NCBI GenBank assembly: GCA_035559315.1
Contig: DATMBJ010000086.1
Coordinates: forward strand, 1 to 29,427
Direction of reading: 5' to 3'
Length of the DNA: 29,427 nucleotides
Origin: DATLZM01 sp035559315
Lineage (GTDB): Bacteria > Actinomycetota > UBA4738 > HRBIN12
The notes under the pieces were generated by a model that was given only the letters and a program-made list of their open reading frames with translations, was not told the origin of the DNA and did not search any database. The stretch's first letter is position 1. Each line of letters starts with the position of its first letter. A program made the translations under genes and the position numbers. This document shows, piece by piece, positions 15,302 to 23,396 of this stretch.

Positions 15302-15314
15302 TAATATCCGCGCC
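15302..15314 (+). promoter_or_regulatory. -10 box of a leaderless promoter for the LysR regulator
   Basis: TAATAT (15302-15307) is followed by 7 nt and then GTG at 15315, with no Shine-Dalgarno. The spacing is identical to that at the M20 gene. It sits in an unusually AT-rich patch (about 15255-15310). Confidence 0.6.
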
Positions 15315-16262
15315 GTGACCCTCGGGCAGCTCCGGACGTTCCTGGCGGTGGCGCAGGCCGGCTCGATCCGGGGGGCGGCGGCCGCGCTCTACGTGAGCGA
15401 GCCCTCCGTCTCGGCGACGATCGCCGCCCTCGGCCGGGAGCTCGGCGCGCCGCTCACGGAGCGGGTCGGCCGGGGGATCCGGCTGACCGAGGCGGGCCGG
15501 GAGCTGGCCGCCTACGCGGCGCGGATCCTGGGGCTCGCGGACCGGGCCCGGCGGGCGGTCCGGGAGGCGGCGGGTGCCCCCGGGCACCTCCGGGTGGCGG
15601 CCGTGACCACCGCCGGGGAGTACGTCCTGCCCCGGCTCGTCGCCGCCTTCCTGGCCCGACGGCCCGGGACCGAGGTCTCCATCGAGGTCGGGAACCGGGC
15701 CGAGACCCTGGCCCGCCTGGCCGCCGAGGAGGTGGACGTGGCCCTCGCGGGACGGCCGCCGGCCGGGGTGGGCATCCGGGGCGAGCCGTTCGCCCCGAAC
15801 CTCCTGGTGATCGTGGGCCCGCCCGGCCATCCGCTCGCGGCCCGGCGCGCGTTCCCCCCGACCCTCCTCTCGGGGGAGACGTGGCTGCTCCGCGAGCCGG
15901 GCTCGGGGACCAGGGAGAACGCGCTCGAGTTCCTCGCCGCCGGCGGCATCGAGCCCGGCCGGACGATGAACATCGGCAGCAACGGGGCCATCAAGCGCGC
16001 CGTCGCCCTGGGGCTCGGCGTGACGTTGATCTCCCTCGACGCCGTGGCCGAGGAGCTGGCCGCGGGGGAGCTGGTGCGGCTGCGGGCGCGGGGGACCCCG
16101 CTCCGGCGCGCCTGGCACGCCCTCCACCGGGACGGGGGCCCGCTCCCCCCGAGCGCCCTCGCGTTCCTGGAGCTCCTCCGCTCGCGCCGCGCCCGGCCCG
16201 CGGCGGCGCGCGGGTCGGGCCCGGCCGGCCGGGACGCGGACCGCCCGCCGCACCGCGGCTGA
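15315..16262 (+). CDS. cbbR: LysR-family regulator, probable CbbR
   Basis: 315-aa LysR-type transcription factor. The N-terminal winged helix-turn-helix runs VTLGQLRTFLAVAQAGSIRGAAAALYVSEPSVSATIAALGRELG (shown in parts: VTLGQLRTFLAVAQ, AAAALYVSEPSVSATI), followed by LTERVGRGIRLTEAG. From about residue 90 there is a periplasmic-binding-like effector domain (LRVAAVTTAGEYVLPRLVAAF, VDVALAGRPP, EPGSGTRENAL, GVTLISLDAV). Divergence from cbbL with a 114-bp shared region is the classic CbbR arrangement, so it probably senses a Calvin-cycle metabolite and activates the RuBisCO operon. The GTG at 15315 is chosen for the domain start and the -10 box 7 nt upstream; an ATG at 15288 would add nine residues. 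The C-terminal tail after residue 290 is Arg/Ala-rich and probably disordered. Confidence 0.9.
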   Translation: MTLGQLRTFLAVAQAGSIRGAAAALYVSEPSVSATIAALGRELGAPLTERVGRGIRLTEAGRELAAYAARILGLADRARRAVREAAGAPGHLRVAAVTTAGEYVLPRLVAAFLARRPGTEVSIEVGNRAETLARLAAEEVDVALAGRPPAGVGIRGEPFAPNLLVIVGPPGHPLAARRAFPPTLLSGETWLLREPGSGTRENALEFLAAGGIEPGRTMNIGSNGAIKRAVALGLGVTLISLDAVAEELAAGELVRLRARGTPLRRAWHALHRDGGPLPPSALAFLELLRSRRARPAAARGSGPAGRDADRPPHRG

Positions 16263-16292
16263 CCGCCTGGTGGTCACGCGCCGGTGGTGCCC

Positions 16293-16922
16293 TCAGCCCT
16301 CCCGGCCCACGACGAACCAGATCCCTCGGACCGGCTCGTCGCCGAGGTTCCACAGACGGTGGGGCTCGGTGGAGTCGAACGCGATGGCGTCGCCCGGGCC
16401 GAGTTCGTGGCGCTCGAAGCCGAGCTGCACGCCGAGGCGCCCCGAGATCACGAAGCCGTACTCCCGCCCCGGGTGGCGCATCAGCCGCTCGTCCGGTGAC
16501 GACGAGCCGCCCGCGTCGTAGGTCACGTAGAGGAAATCCACCCCTTCGTGCCGGTGGCTCGTCAGCCGCTCCCACCGGACGCCCGAGGCCAGGTCGATCA
16601 CGGACCGCTGGCCCGATCGCACGACCGGATGGGGGGTCGGGGGGCGGGCCGGGTCCCGATCTGGATCGTCGGAGGGCCGGCCGGGGTCGCCCGATGACGG
16701 GTCGGGTGCGCCGTGGGCCCGGAACACCCGGTCGAGCGAGAGGCCGAGCTCCGTCACGATCGCGTACAGCGTGCTCACCGACGGCTTCGACTGCCCCGAC
16801 TCGATCTGCGAGATCAGGCTGGCGGAGACGCCGAGCCGCCGGGCCAGCTCGCGCTGGCTGATGCCGGCCCGCTCGCGCTCCTCTCGCAGCCGGGGCCCGA
16901 TGTCGCCGAGCTCGCCGCCCAC
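16293..16922 (-). CDS. XRE-family regulator with C-terminal cupin domain
   Basis: 209-aa DNA-binding regulator. The helix-turn-helix covers about residues 8-65 (LREERERAGISQRELARRLGVSASLISQIESGQSKPSV). A Pro/Asp-rich linker (about 70-100) follows, then a cupin fold from about 130 (HRHEGVDFLYVTYD, HPGREYGFVISGRLGVQLG, LGPGDAIAFDSTEPHRLWN). Regulators of this build usually bind a small molecule in the cupin and control linked catabolic or transport genes, as PuuR does for putrescine. It is the last gene of the import operon: GTG at 16922 starts 1 nt after the stop of the fused permease-amidohydrolase. It is the best candidate to bind the inverted repeat at 24745-24771 (inference). It converges with the LysR gene across 30 nt. 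Confidence 0.92.
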   Translation of the reverse strand: MGGELGDIGPRLREERERAGISQRELARRLGVSASLISQIESGQSKPSVSTLYAIVTELGLSLDRVFRAHGAPDPSSGDPGRPSDDPDRDPARPPTPHPVVRSGQRSVIDLASGVRWERLTSHRHEGVDFLYVTYDAGGSSSPDERLMRHPGREYGFVISGRLGVQLGFERHELGPGDAIAFDSTEPHRLWNLGDEPVRGIWFVVGREG

Positions 16923-16923
16923 G

Positions 16924-19377
16924 TCAGATCCCCGGGAGCCGGAAGCCCGACCTCGCCACCACGTGGTCCCGCGATGCCTCGGCCGCCCTCATGACGGCCG
17001 GCCAGTCGACGTGGAGGAGCCGCCCGCCGCGCTTGAGCACGTGGCCGGCGACGAGGACCGTGTCCACGTTGCCGGTGTCCATCCCGACCACGACGGCGGT
17101 CGCCGGGTCGTGCAGCGGGGTGACGTTCATCCGGTCGGTGCGGAGGAGGATCACGTCCGCCTGCTTGCCGGGCGTGAGGGTGCCGACCTTGGAGTCCAGC
17201 CCGTTCGCCCGGGCCCCCTCGATCGTGGCCATGGCCAGCACCTCCCTCGGGGTGATGGGCCGGCGGCCGTCGGCCGCGGCGAGCGCCCGCTGGAGCGCGA
17301 GCACCGACCGCATCTGGCTGAACATGTCGCTCGGGACGTTGGTCTCGACGTCGACGCTGAGGCTGGGGGGCAGGCCCCGGTCCAGGAACCGCTGGATCGG
17401 CGGCATCCCGTGGCCCATCATCATCTCGACCGGGCACGCGAGCGAGACCGTCCCGCCCGTGTCGACGATCATCTGGATCTCGGTGTCGTTCAGGGTCGTG
17501 CAGTGGATGTAGGTCGTGTCCGGCCCCAGGAGCCCCGCCTCCCCCGCCTCCTGGACCTTGCCGTCCTGCCCGTAGGTCCCCACCCCCACGTGGGTCGTGA
17601 TGCGGGCCCCCGCCTCCCGGGCGAGCTTCCAGTGGTCGCGGGTCACCTCGAAGTCCGTGAACTCGGGGCCCGGGGCGGCGAGCGCGAGCGTGAGCTTCTG
17701 GTCCTTGGTCGAGAAGTGCTGGTTCGCGGCCCGGACGAACCAGCTGGGCTGCCGCTCCTCCCACTTCCCCCACCACGGGAACCCGTAGGCGAACACGGCC
17801 CGCAGGCCGGAGTCACGGAGCGCCTGGATCACGGCGTCGGTGTGCTCCGGGGAGCCCTGGATGTGGGACCAGTCGAGCACCGTGGTGATCCCGGCGTCGA
17901 TCGCGCCGAGGGCCGAGATCAGGTCGCCGAGGTAGGCGTCCTCCGGCCGGAACGCCGGCGCCAGCTTGTGGAGGACGAACGTGATGTAGCTCGACCGGCC
18001 CTCGAGCGGCACGTCGGTGCCGATGTTCCGGAGGATCCCCTCCCAGAGGTGGCGGTGGGTGTCGACGAACCCGGGCATCACGATCATCCCCGACGCGTCG
18101 ATGACCTCGGCGTCCGCGGCCTCGAGGCCCGGGCGGACCGCCACGATCCGCTCCCCCTCGATCAGCACGTCCGCCGCGTCGAAGTCGCCCACCGCCGGGT
18201 CGAGGCTCAGCACGATCCCGCCCCGGATCAGCTTCCGGTCGGCGGGCACCGCGGCGAAGTCGGGGCGCGAGGGGTACAGGTCGGGGATCTGCGCGGTCCG
18301 CGGCGGCCGCGCCCCGACCACGAGGCGCCGGGCTCGCTTGTAGTTCCGCTTCACGAGCTCCTTGAGGTCGCCCACCTGGAACAGGGCGATCCCCAGGAGC
18401 ACCAGCACGCCGACGATCACCAGGCCGTGCTCGGCGGAGAGGCCGAGGAACGGGAGCGCGCTGATGAGGAGCGCCAGGAGCACCGACGCCACGAGGGAGC
18501 CGACGAACGTCGCCCGCCCCCCGGACAGCGCGGCGCCGCCCAGCACCGCGGCCGTGATGCTGTTCAGCGCGTAGCTCTCGCCGATCTGGGCGTTGCCGAT
18601 CCCCGATCGGGTCATCACCAGGAACGACGCGAGCGCGGCGAACAGGGCCGAGAACACGAGCGCTCGGGCCCGGACCCGCTTCGTGGCGACCCCGCTCCGC
18701 CTGGCCGAGCGCTCGTCGAAGCCCGTGACGCGCAGCTGGAGGCCGGAGCCGGTGGCGTGGAGCCAGAGGTCGAGGGCGGCCGCCGCCGCCACCACGATCA
18801 GGAAGGCCACCGGCACCGGGCCGATCCCCGTCCCGAGGGCCGCGGTGAAGCGCCGGTCGATGATCCCGCCGGGGGTCTCCCGGAGGGTGAGCGAGATGCC
18901 GTTCAGGACGCTCAGGGTGGCGAGGGTGGCGACGATCGAGGGGATCTTGAGGCCCACGACGAGCCCGGCGTTGACGAGCCCGAGGGCGAGGCCGGCGCCG
19001 ACGACGGCCCCCGCGCCCAGGCCGATCTCCCAGGGGGTGGAGCCCGCCGGGATCAGGTACGAGGCGATCACGACCCCCAGGGTCACCATCGCCCCGACCG
19101 AGAGGTCCAGCGCGCCGACCAGGAGTGCGTGGGTCTGTCCCATCGCGGCCAGGGCCAGCGGCGCCGCCAGGACCAGGATGCTCCGGACGTTCGCGGCGTT
19201 CACGAACCCGGGGAAACGGGAGGAGGCGTAGGCGGCCACCGCCACGATCAGGAGGAGCTGGAGCGCGACCGGCATCCAGAGCCGGAACCGCAGGATCTTC
19301 CGCCACTTCTCCCGGTCGCGGGCGTCCCGGAGGACCTTGCGGACCGCCCGCCTGGCCGCATCGACCCGCGCGGTCAC
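16924..19377 (-). CDS. Fusion: ABC transporter permease + TRZ/ATZ-type amidohydrolase
   Basis: One uninterrupted 817-codon frame. Residues 35-335 are a ribose/nucleoside-type ABC permease (BPD_transp_2) with about ten hydrophobic segments and family motifs ALDLSVGAMVTLGVV, KIPSIVATLATLSVLNGI, TGFDERSARRSGV and GGAALSGGRATFVGSL. Residues 336-380 form a basic linker (LVKRNYKRARRLVVG). Residues 382-817 are an amidohydrolase of the COG0402 group: HxH in VDTHRHLW (His441, His443), His596 in THVGVG, His625 in YIHCTTL, Asp676 in LSVDVETN. The usual H-x-x-E glutamate after the third His is absent. The basic N-terminus and linker predict that the enzyme faces the cytoplasm. GTG at 19377 lies 19 nt after the ATPase stop with a weak ribosome site. 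The imported substrate could pass straight to the enzyme; its identity is unknown. Confidence 0.9.
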   Translation of the reverse strand: MTARVDAARRAVRKVLRDARDREKWRKILRFRLWMPVALQLLLIVAVAAYASSRFPGFVNAANVRSILVLAAPLALAAMGQTHALLVGALDLSVGAMVTLGVVIASYLIPAGSTPWEIGLGAGAVVGAGLALGLVNAGLVVGLKIPSIVATLATLSVLNGISLTLRETPGGIIDRRFTAALGTGIGPVPVAFLIVVAAAAALDLWLHATGSGLQLRVTGFDERSARRSGVATKRVRARALVFSALFAALASFLVMTRSGIGNAQIGESYALNSITAAVLGGAALSGGRATFVGSLVASVLLALLISALPFLGLSAEHGLVIVGVLVLLGIALFQVGDLKELVKRNYKRARRLVVGARPPRTAQIPDLYPSRPDFAAVPADRKLIRGGIVLSLDPAVGDFDAADVLIEGERIVAVRPGLEAADAEVIDASGMIVMPGFVDTHRHLWEGILRNIGTDVPLEGRSSYITFVLHKLAPAFRPEDAYLGDLISALGAIDAGITTVLDWSHIQGSPEHTDAVIQALRDSGLRAVFAYGFPWWGKWEERQPSWFVRAANQHFSTKDQKLTLALAAPGPEFTDFEVTRDHWKLAREAGARITTHVGVGTYGQDGKVQEAGEAGLLGPDTTYIHCTTLNDTEIQMIVDTGGTVSLACPVEMMMGHGMPPIQRFLDRGLPPSLSVDVETNVPSDMFSQMRSVLALQRALAAADGRRPITPREVLAMATIEGARANGLDSKVGTLTPGKQADVILLRTDRMNVTPLHDPATAVVVGMDTGNVDTVLVAGHVLKRGGRLLHVDWPAVMRAAEASRDHVVARSGFRLPGI

Positions 19378-19396
19378 GTCGGTTCCCGGTCGGCGG

Positions 19397-20992
19397 TCAC
19401 CTAGGCCCCCCGTCCCGTCGGGCCTTCGGCATCGCGGCCCCGAGCGGCGAGCGCCCGGCCCGCGACATCCCCGGGCCGCGGACGATCGCCTCCACGATCC
19501 GGAGCTCGTCGAGCTCGTCGCCGGGGATCTCCTCGACGATCTGCCCCCGGGACATCACGAGGACCCGGTCGCACAGCCCGGCCAGCTCGAGCGGGTCGCT
19601 GGACTTCACCAGGACCGCGGTCCCCGCATCGCTCCGCGAACGGAGCGCCCGGTAGATGTCGAAGCGGGAGCCGACGTCCACGCCCTGGGTCGGCTCGTAC
19701 GCCAGGATCACCGCCGGCTCCTTCAGGAACGATCGCGAGACCGCGACCTTCTGCTGGTTGCCCCCCGAGAGGAACTCCACGGGCTGCTCGAGCGACGGGG
19801 TGCGGATCTCGAGCCGGGCGACCAGGTCCGCCACGGCGCGCCGTTCGCGCCGCCGGCGGAGGAAGCCCAGCGCGACGAAGCGCCGGAGCGACTGGACCGT
19901 GGCGTTCACCCGGACCCCGAGCACCGGCATCAGGGCCTCGCGCTTGCGGTCGCCGGGCAGGAGCATGATCCCGGCCCGGGCCGCCTCGTGGGTGGAGACC
20001 AGGGCCAGCTCGCGGCCGTCGCAGACGACCCGGCCGGCCCGGGGCGGCTGCCGGCCCGCGAGGCAGTCGAAGAGCTGGGGCTGGCCGTTCCCCTCGGCCC
20101 CCGCCACGCCGACGATCTCGCCGCGGGCGAGCGTGAAGCTCACGGGCCCGAACGACTGCCCCTGGAGGCCGTCCACCACCAGCACCTCGCGCCGCTCCGC
20201 GGAGGCGGGCGCGGGCGTGGGGAACGCGGCCTCGAAGGCGCGGCCGACGATCAGGTCGACGAGCTCGGGCTCGGTGACGGTGCCCGCGTCGAACGTGCCC
20301 TGGACCCGGCCGTCGCGAAGGACCGTGACCCGGTCGGCGATCTCGAGGACCTCCGGCAGGCGGTGGCTCACGTAGACGATCCCGACCCCCCGCTCCCGGT
20401 GCTCGGCGAGCGTGCGGTGCAGCGCCTCGATCTCGTGGGGCCCGAGCGCGGTGGTCGGCTCGTCGAGGAGCAGGACCAGGGGGTCGGTGATGAGGGCCTT
20501 GGCCACCTCGAACAGCTGGCGCTCGGCGAGGGTCAGGGCCCCGGCGGGCGCGTCGGGGAACAGCTCGAGGTCGAGGTCGAAGCCCGAGAGCACCCGCCGC
20601 GCCCACCGCTTCCGCCGCCAGAACGGGGGCCGCCGCTCCGGAGGGGCCGCGAGGTAGAGGTTGTTCTTCACGGGCTGGGCCAGGATCAGCGACCCGTCCT
20701 GGTAGGCCATGGCCAGGCCCAGCCGCCGGGCCTCGGCGGGCGAGTCCCGCCGCAGGAGGCGGCCCCCGATCAGGACCGTTCCGGCGTCGGGCTTCACGGC
20801 CCCGCTCGCGATCCCGAGGAGGGTCGACTTCCCCGAGCCGTTCTCGCCGACGATCGCGTGGACCTCGCCGGGGCGGCAGTCGAAGCTCACGTCGGAGAGC
20901 GCCTGGACCGCCCCGAACCGCCGCGAGACGCCCCGCAGCTCGAGGACCGGCCCGCCGGTCGTCGACCCTCCTCCGGGACCGCGTCCGCTCAT
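19397..20992 (-). CDS. ABC importer ATPase with two nucleotide-binding domains
   Basis: 531-aa double ATPase of the ribose/nucleoside importer class (RbsA/NupO type). Domain 1 (about 15-250): Walker A GENGSGKST, signature LTLAERQLFEVAKAL, Walker B LVLLLDEPTTALG, switch HRLPEV. Domain 2 (about 265-505): degenerate Walker A GAEGNGQPQLF, signature LSGGNQQKVAVSR, Walker B region ILAYEPTQGVDVG where the usual Asp is replaced. The GNGQ form in domain 2 resembles purine-nucleoside importers more than sugar importers. The ATG at 20992 overlaps the stop of the binding-protein gene (ATGA, 20989-20992). It must serve both the stand-alone permease and the fused permease, since it is the only ATPase of the operon. 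Confidence 0.95.
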   Translation of the reverse strand: MSGRGPGGGSTTGGPVLELRGVSRRFGAVQALSDVSFDCRPGEVHAIVGENGSGKSTLLGIASGAVKPDAGTVLIGGRLLRRDSPAEARRLGLAMAYQDGSLILAQPVKNNLYLAAPPERRPPFWRRKRWARRVLSGFDLDLELFPDAPAGALTLAERQLFEVAKALITDPLVLLLDEPTTALGPHEIEALHRTLAEHRERGVGIVYVSHRLPEVLEIADRVTVLRDGRVQGTFDAGTVTEPELVDLIVGRAFEAAFPTPAPASAERREVLVVDGLQGQSFGPVSFTLARGEIVGVAGAEGNGQPQLFDCLAGRQPPRAGRVVCDGRELALVSTHEAARAGIMLLPGDRKREALMPVLGVRVNATVQSLRRFVALGFLRRRRERRAVADLVARLEIRTPSLEQPVEFLSGGNQQKVAVSRSFLKEPAVILAYEPTQGVDVGSRFDIYRALRSRSDAGTAVLVKSSDPLELAGLCDRVLVMSRGQIVEEIPGDELDELRIVEAIVRGPGMSRAGRSPLGAAMPKARRDGGPR

Positions 20993-22275
20993 CCCTTCGG
21001 GTACATGAGCGCGAGCACCTCGTCGGGCACGAGCGAGGTCCCCGACACCGTCGGCGTCACCCGGTTGGGGTCGCAGTCGTCCGCGGTGACCTCCCGCATC
21101 ACGTGCGGGACGACGATCTCGGCGGGGATCTCCGCCCCCTTGAGGTGCATCATGGCGGCGGTCACCGCGATCCGCGACTGGAAGTTCCCGCCGGCCGAGA
21201 AGAAGATCTTGTAGCTCGGCTCGTTCCGCTCGACCCAGTCGCAGAACAGGGTCTGCTCGTCGGTCCGCACCACGACCGTGATGTCCTTCACCGGGATCCC
21301 GAGCTGCTCGTACGCGTCGAGCGCCGTGTACATCCCGTCGGCGTACTCGTAGGCGTAGCCGCGGATGTCGGGGTCGGTCGACAGCCACCCGAGGACCGTC
21401 TGGAGGGCGACGTCGTTCACCCAGAACGTGTCCGCGGGCGGACCCACGAGCTCGATCGAGTCGTCCAGCGCCGGGATCAGGCACCGCTGCCAGCCGACCG
21501 AGAGGGCGTTCCCGGGGGTCCCTCCCATGACGCCGATCTTGCCCGAGCCGACCTCCCGGTTCAGCACCTCCGCGAAGCTCTCGCCGAGCGCGCACAGGTC
21601 CTCGCCGACGATCGTGAGGTAGTCCTGGCCGGGGACGAGCGCTCCCTCCTGCCCGGGCAGGCCGACCCACCCCGCCGAGTACGGGATGTACGGGATGCCG
21701 GCGGCGTTCGCCTCGAGGATCGCGTCGGCGATGTTCGTCCCCTGGTCCGGGTAGCCGATGATGAAGTCGACGCCGGCCTGGATCAGGAACCGGATGTCGC
21801 CCGCGGCGACCGCTGGGTCGGGGTTCCACTGCGCGTCCCGGAAGAGCATCTTGCCGATCTCCGGGTAGGTGAGCGCCTGGAGGATCGCCTCCATCCGGGT
21901 CACCTGCCGCCAGACGTTGAGCCCTCCGCCGTCCGCGTAGCCCATGACGATGTCGCCGCCGGTGCCGGTGTCGCACTCCACGGCGTTCGTCCAACACTCC
22001 ATCGCCTTGTCGATCGTGGCCTGGTCCAGGTCCTGGCTGGCCCGGGCGATCGCGGCCAGGACGATGTCGGGCACCTCCCCCACCGGGCCCAGGGCCTTCT
22101 CCACGAGCGCCGGGTCGGCGTCCGTGCTCTCGCCGAACTCCGCGAGCGGTCCGGTCCCCGTGACCGGGCTGGTCCCCTCGGTGTCCGTGGTGCCCCCGCC
22201 GCCGGCGCCCCCGCCGCACGCCGCCGCGACCAGCGCCAGCGCCGCGAGCACGGCGGCCACCTTGATCCGAACCAT
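20989..22275 (-). CDS. Lipoprotein solute-binding protein of the importer (Peripla_BP_4-like)
   Basis: 428-aa extracellular receptor that delivers the substrate to the permease pair. The signal peptide MVRIKVAAVLAALALVAAAC ends in a lipobox with Cys20, so it would be lipid-anchored. A Gly/Thr linker and an acidic segment follow, with an extra region of about 75 residues before the first lobe. The two-lobe ribose-binding fold is seen in GDIRFLIQAGVDFIIGYPDQG, ANAAGIPYIPYSAGW, GKIGVMGGTPGNALSVGW, YAYEYADGMYTALDAYEQLGI and SAGGNFQSRIAVTAAMM. Several Cys and Trp residues are present, which is unusual for this family. A strong purine-rich ribosome site (GGGGGAGG) precedes the ATG at 22275, fitting the high expression expected of a binding protein. 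The ligand is unknown. Confidence 0.92.
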   Translation of the reverse strand: MVRIKVAAVLAALALVAAACGGGAGGGGTTDTEGTSPVTGTGPLAEFGESTDADPALVEKALGPVGEVPDIVLAAIARASQDLDQATIDKAMECWTNAVECDTGTGGDIVMGYADGGGLNVWRQVTRMEAILQALTYPEIGKMLFRDAQWNPDPAVAAGDIRFLIQAGVDFIIGYPDQGTNIADAILEANAAGIPYIPYSAGWVGLPGQEGALVPGQDYLTIVGEDLCALGESFAEVLNREVGSGKIGVMGGTPGNALSVGWQRCLIPALDDSIELVGPPADTFWVNDVALQTVLGWLSTDPDIRGYAYEYADGMYTALDAYEQLGIPVKDITVVVRTDEQTLFCDWVERNEPSYKIFFSAGGNFQSRIAVTAAMMHLKGAEIPAEIVVPHVMREVTADDCDPNRVTPTVSGTSLVPDEVLALMYPKG

Positions 22276-22295
22276 GTTCCTCCCCCCCTCGGTCT

Positions 22296-22321
22296 GCTCA
22301 ACCTGCCTCGTGCGGTTCGAT
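22296..22321. promoter_or_regulatory. degenerate copy of the operon operator, upstream of the binding-protein gene
   Basis: GCTCAACC (22296-22303), a 10-bp spacer and GGTTCGAT (22314-22321) resemble the perfect repeat at 24745-24771 (GTTGAACC, 11 bp, GGTTCAAC). Both keep AACC and GGTTC, and both spacers end in TGC. It lies 20 bp before the binding-protein start, in the 80-bp gap after the permease gene. It could be a second regulator site or an mRNA stem. Confidence 0.35.
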
Positions 22322-22355
22322 CGGATCCCCAGTGGCCCCTCCTTCCTCCGACGAC

Positions 22356-23396
22356 TCACCCGGGCCCCGGGCCGCCACCGGCCTCCGCGGGTCCCGGTCG
22401 CCTCCGTTCCCGGAGCGCGCGCTCGACGCCGCGGATGATCCGGTCGCCCGAGACCAACATCCCGCCGACGATGACCAACCCGAAGACCACGAACTGGAGG
22501 GCCGTGGGGAGCCCCATGACCCGCATCATCTGGTTGAGGCCCGCGAGGAAGAAGGCCGCCGCCCACGTCGACAGCGGGCTCGCGAGCCCCCCCGTGAGCG
22601 ACGCGCCGCCGATCACCACCGCGGCGATGGGGCCGAGCAGGTAGGGCGCGCCGATCGTGATGTTCGGGGTGCGGAGGAACGCGGCGAGCAGGATCCCCGC
22701 CACCGCGTACAGGACCGCCGCCACGACGTAGGCCGCCAGCCGGTTCAGGTTCACGCGGAGCCCGGCGATCCACGAGGCGGTGGGGTTGGCGCCGACGACC
22801 TGGAACCGGCGGCCGAGCGCCGTGAACCGGAACAGCACGATCATGAGGAGCGTGATGGCCACCCCGACCCAGAAGGTCCGGGTCACCCCCAGGAACCGCC
22901 TCGAGGTCCAGGCGGAGAGCGCCGGCGGGATCGGGACCTGGATCGCGACGCTGGTGTAGTAGCGGTAGGCGATCCCGGTCACGATCTGGCCGACCGCGAG
23001 CGTCACGATCAGCGGGTTGAGCCCCAGCCCGCCGATCAGGGTCCCGTTCACCGCGCCGACCAGCGCCGCCAGCAGCAGGGCGAGGCCGATCGCCGCCCAC
23101 ACGCGCTCGTCGGACGAGCGGGCCACCCCCACCGTGACCACCGCCGCGAGCGTGAAGGTCCCGGGGACGCTGAGGTCGATGCCCCCGGTCATCACGACCA
23201 GCATCTGGCCCAGCGCGGTGATCGCGAGGAACGTGCCGAACGGCGCGATGGCCCGAAGGGCGGGGGGGTCGAGCGCGGAGGGCGCCCAGATCGCCGCCAC
23301 CGCGACGAGGAGCGCGATCGCGGCGTAGACCGGCAGGTACCGGGAGGCCACGACGAACGCGGTGACCAGCGAGGACGGGCGGGCGGGCCGGCTCAC
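22356..23396 (-). CDS. ABC transporter permease, ribose/nucleoside type
   Basis: 346-aa integral membrane subunit (BPD_transp_2) that should pair with the permease half of the fusion protein to form the channel. About ten hydrophobic segments are visible, with family motifs ALGQMLVVMTGGIDLSVPG, LNPLIVTLAVGQIVTGIA, VVGANPTASWIAGLRV (ATPase-coupling loop) and GGASLTGGLASPLSTW. The N-terminus is short and basic; the C-terminus ends in a basic, Pro/Gly-rich tail with no enzyme domain, unlike its partner. The GTG at 23396 overlaps the amidohydrolase stop (GTGA, 23393-23396). An 80-nt gap separates it from the binding-protein gene. Confidence 0.94.
   Translation of the reverse strand: MSRPARPSSLVTAFVVASRYLPVYAAIALLVAVAAIWAPSALDPPALRAIAPFGTFLAITALGQMLVVMTGGIDLSVPGTFTLAAVVTVGVARSSDERVWAAIGLALLLAALVGAVNGTLIGGLGLNPLIVTLAVGQIVTGIAYRYYTSVAIQVPIPPALSAWTSRRFLGVTRTFWVGVAITLLMIVLFRFTALGRRFQVVGANPTASWIAGLRVNLNRLAAYVVAAVLYAVAGILLAAFLRTPNITIGAPYLLGPIAAVVIGGASLTGGLASPLSTWAAAFFLAGLNQMMRVMGLPTALQFVVFGLVIVGGMLVSGDRIIRGVERALRERRRPGPAEAGGGPGPG

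Noticed and set aside
13044..15314. Upstream extension of the LysR frame across cbbX, cbbS and cbbL
   Set aside because: The frame is open but is antisense to three certain genes and has no start signals; the LysR domain and promoter place the start at 15315.
16771..19404. Plus-strand open frame of 877 codons
   Set aside because: Antisense to the fused permease-amidohydrolase, XRE gene and linker; the product is Arg/Gly/His/Asp-rich with no family motif. Long antisense frames are expected at this GC content.
19397..20992. Broken second ATP site of the ABC ATPase as a novelty
   Set aside because: Degenerate domain 2 with a GNGQ loop is normal in nucleoside-type double ATPases; only the Walker B Asp change is somewhat unusual.
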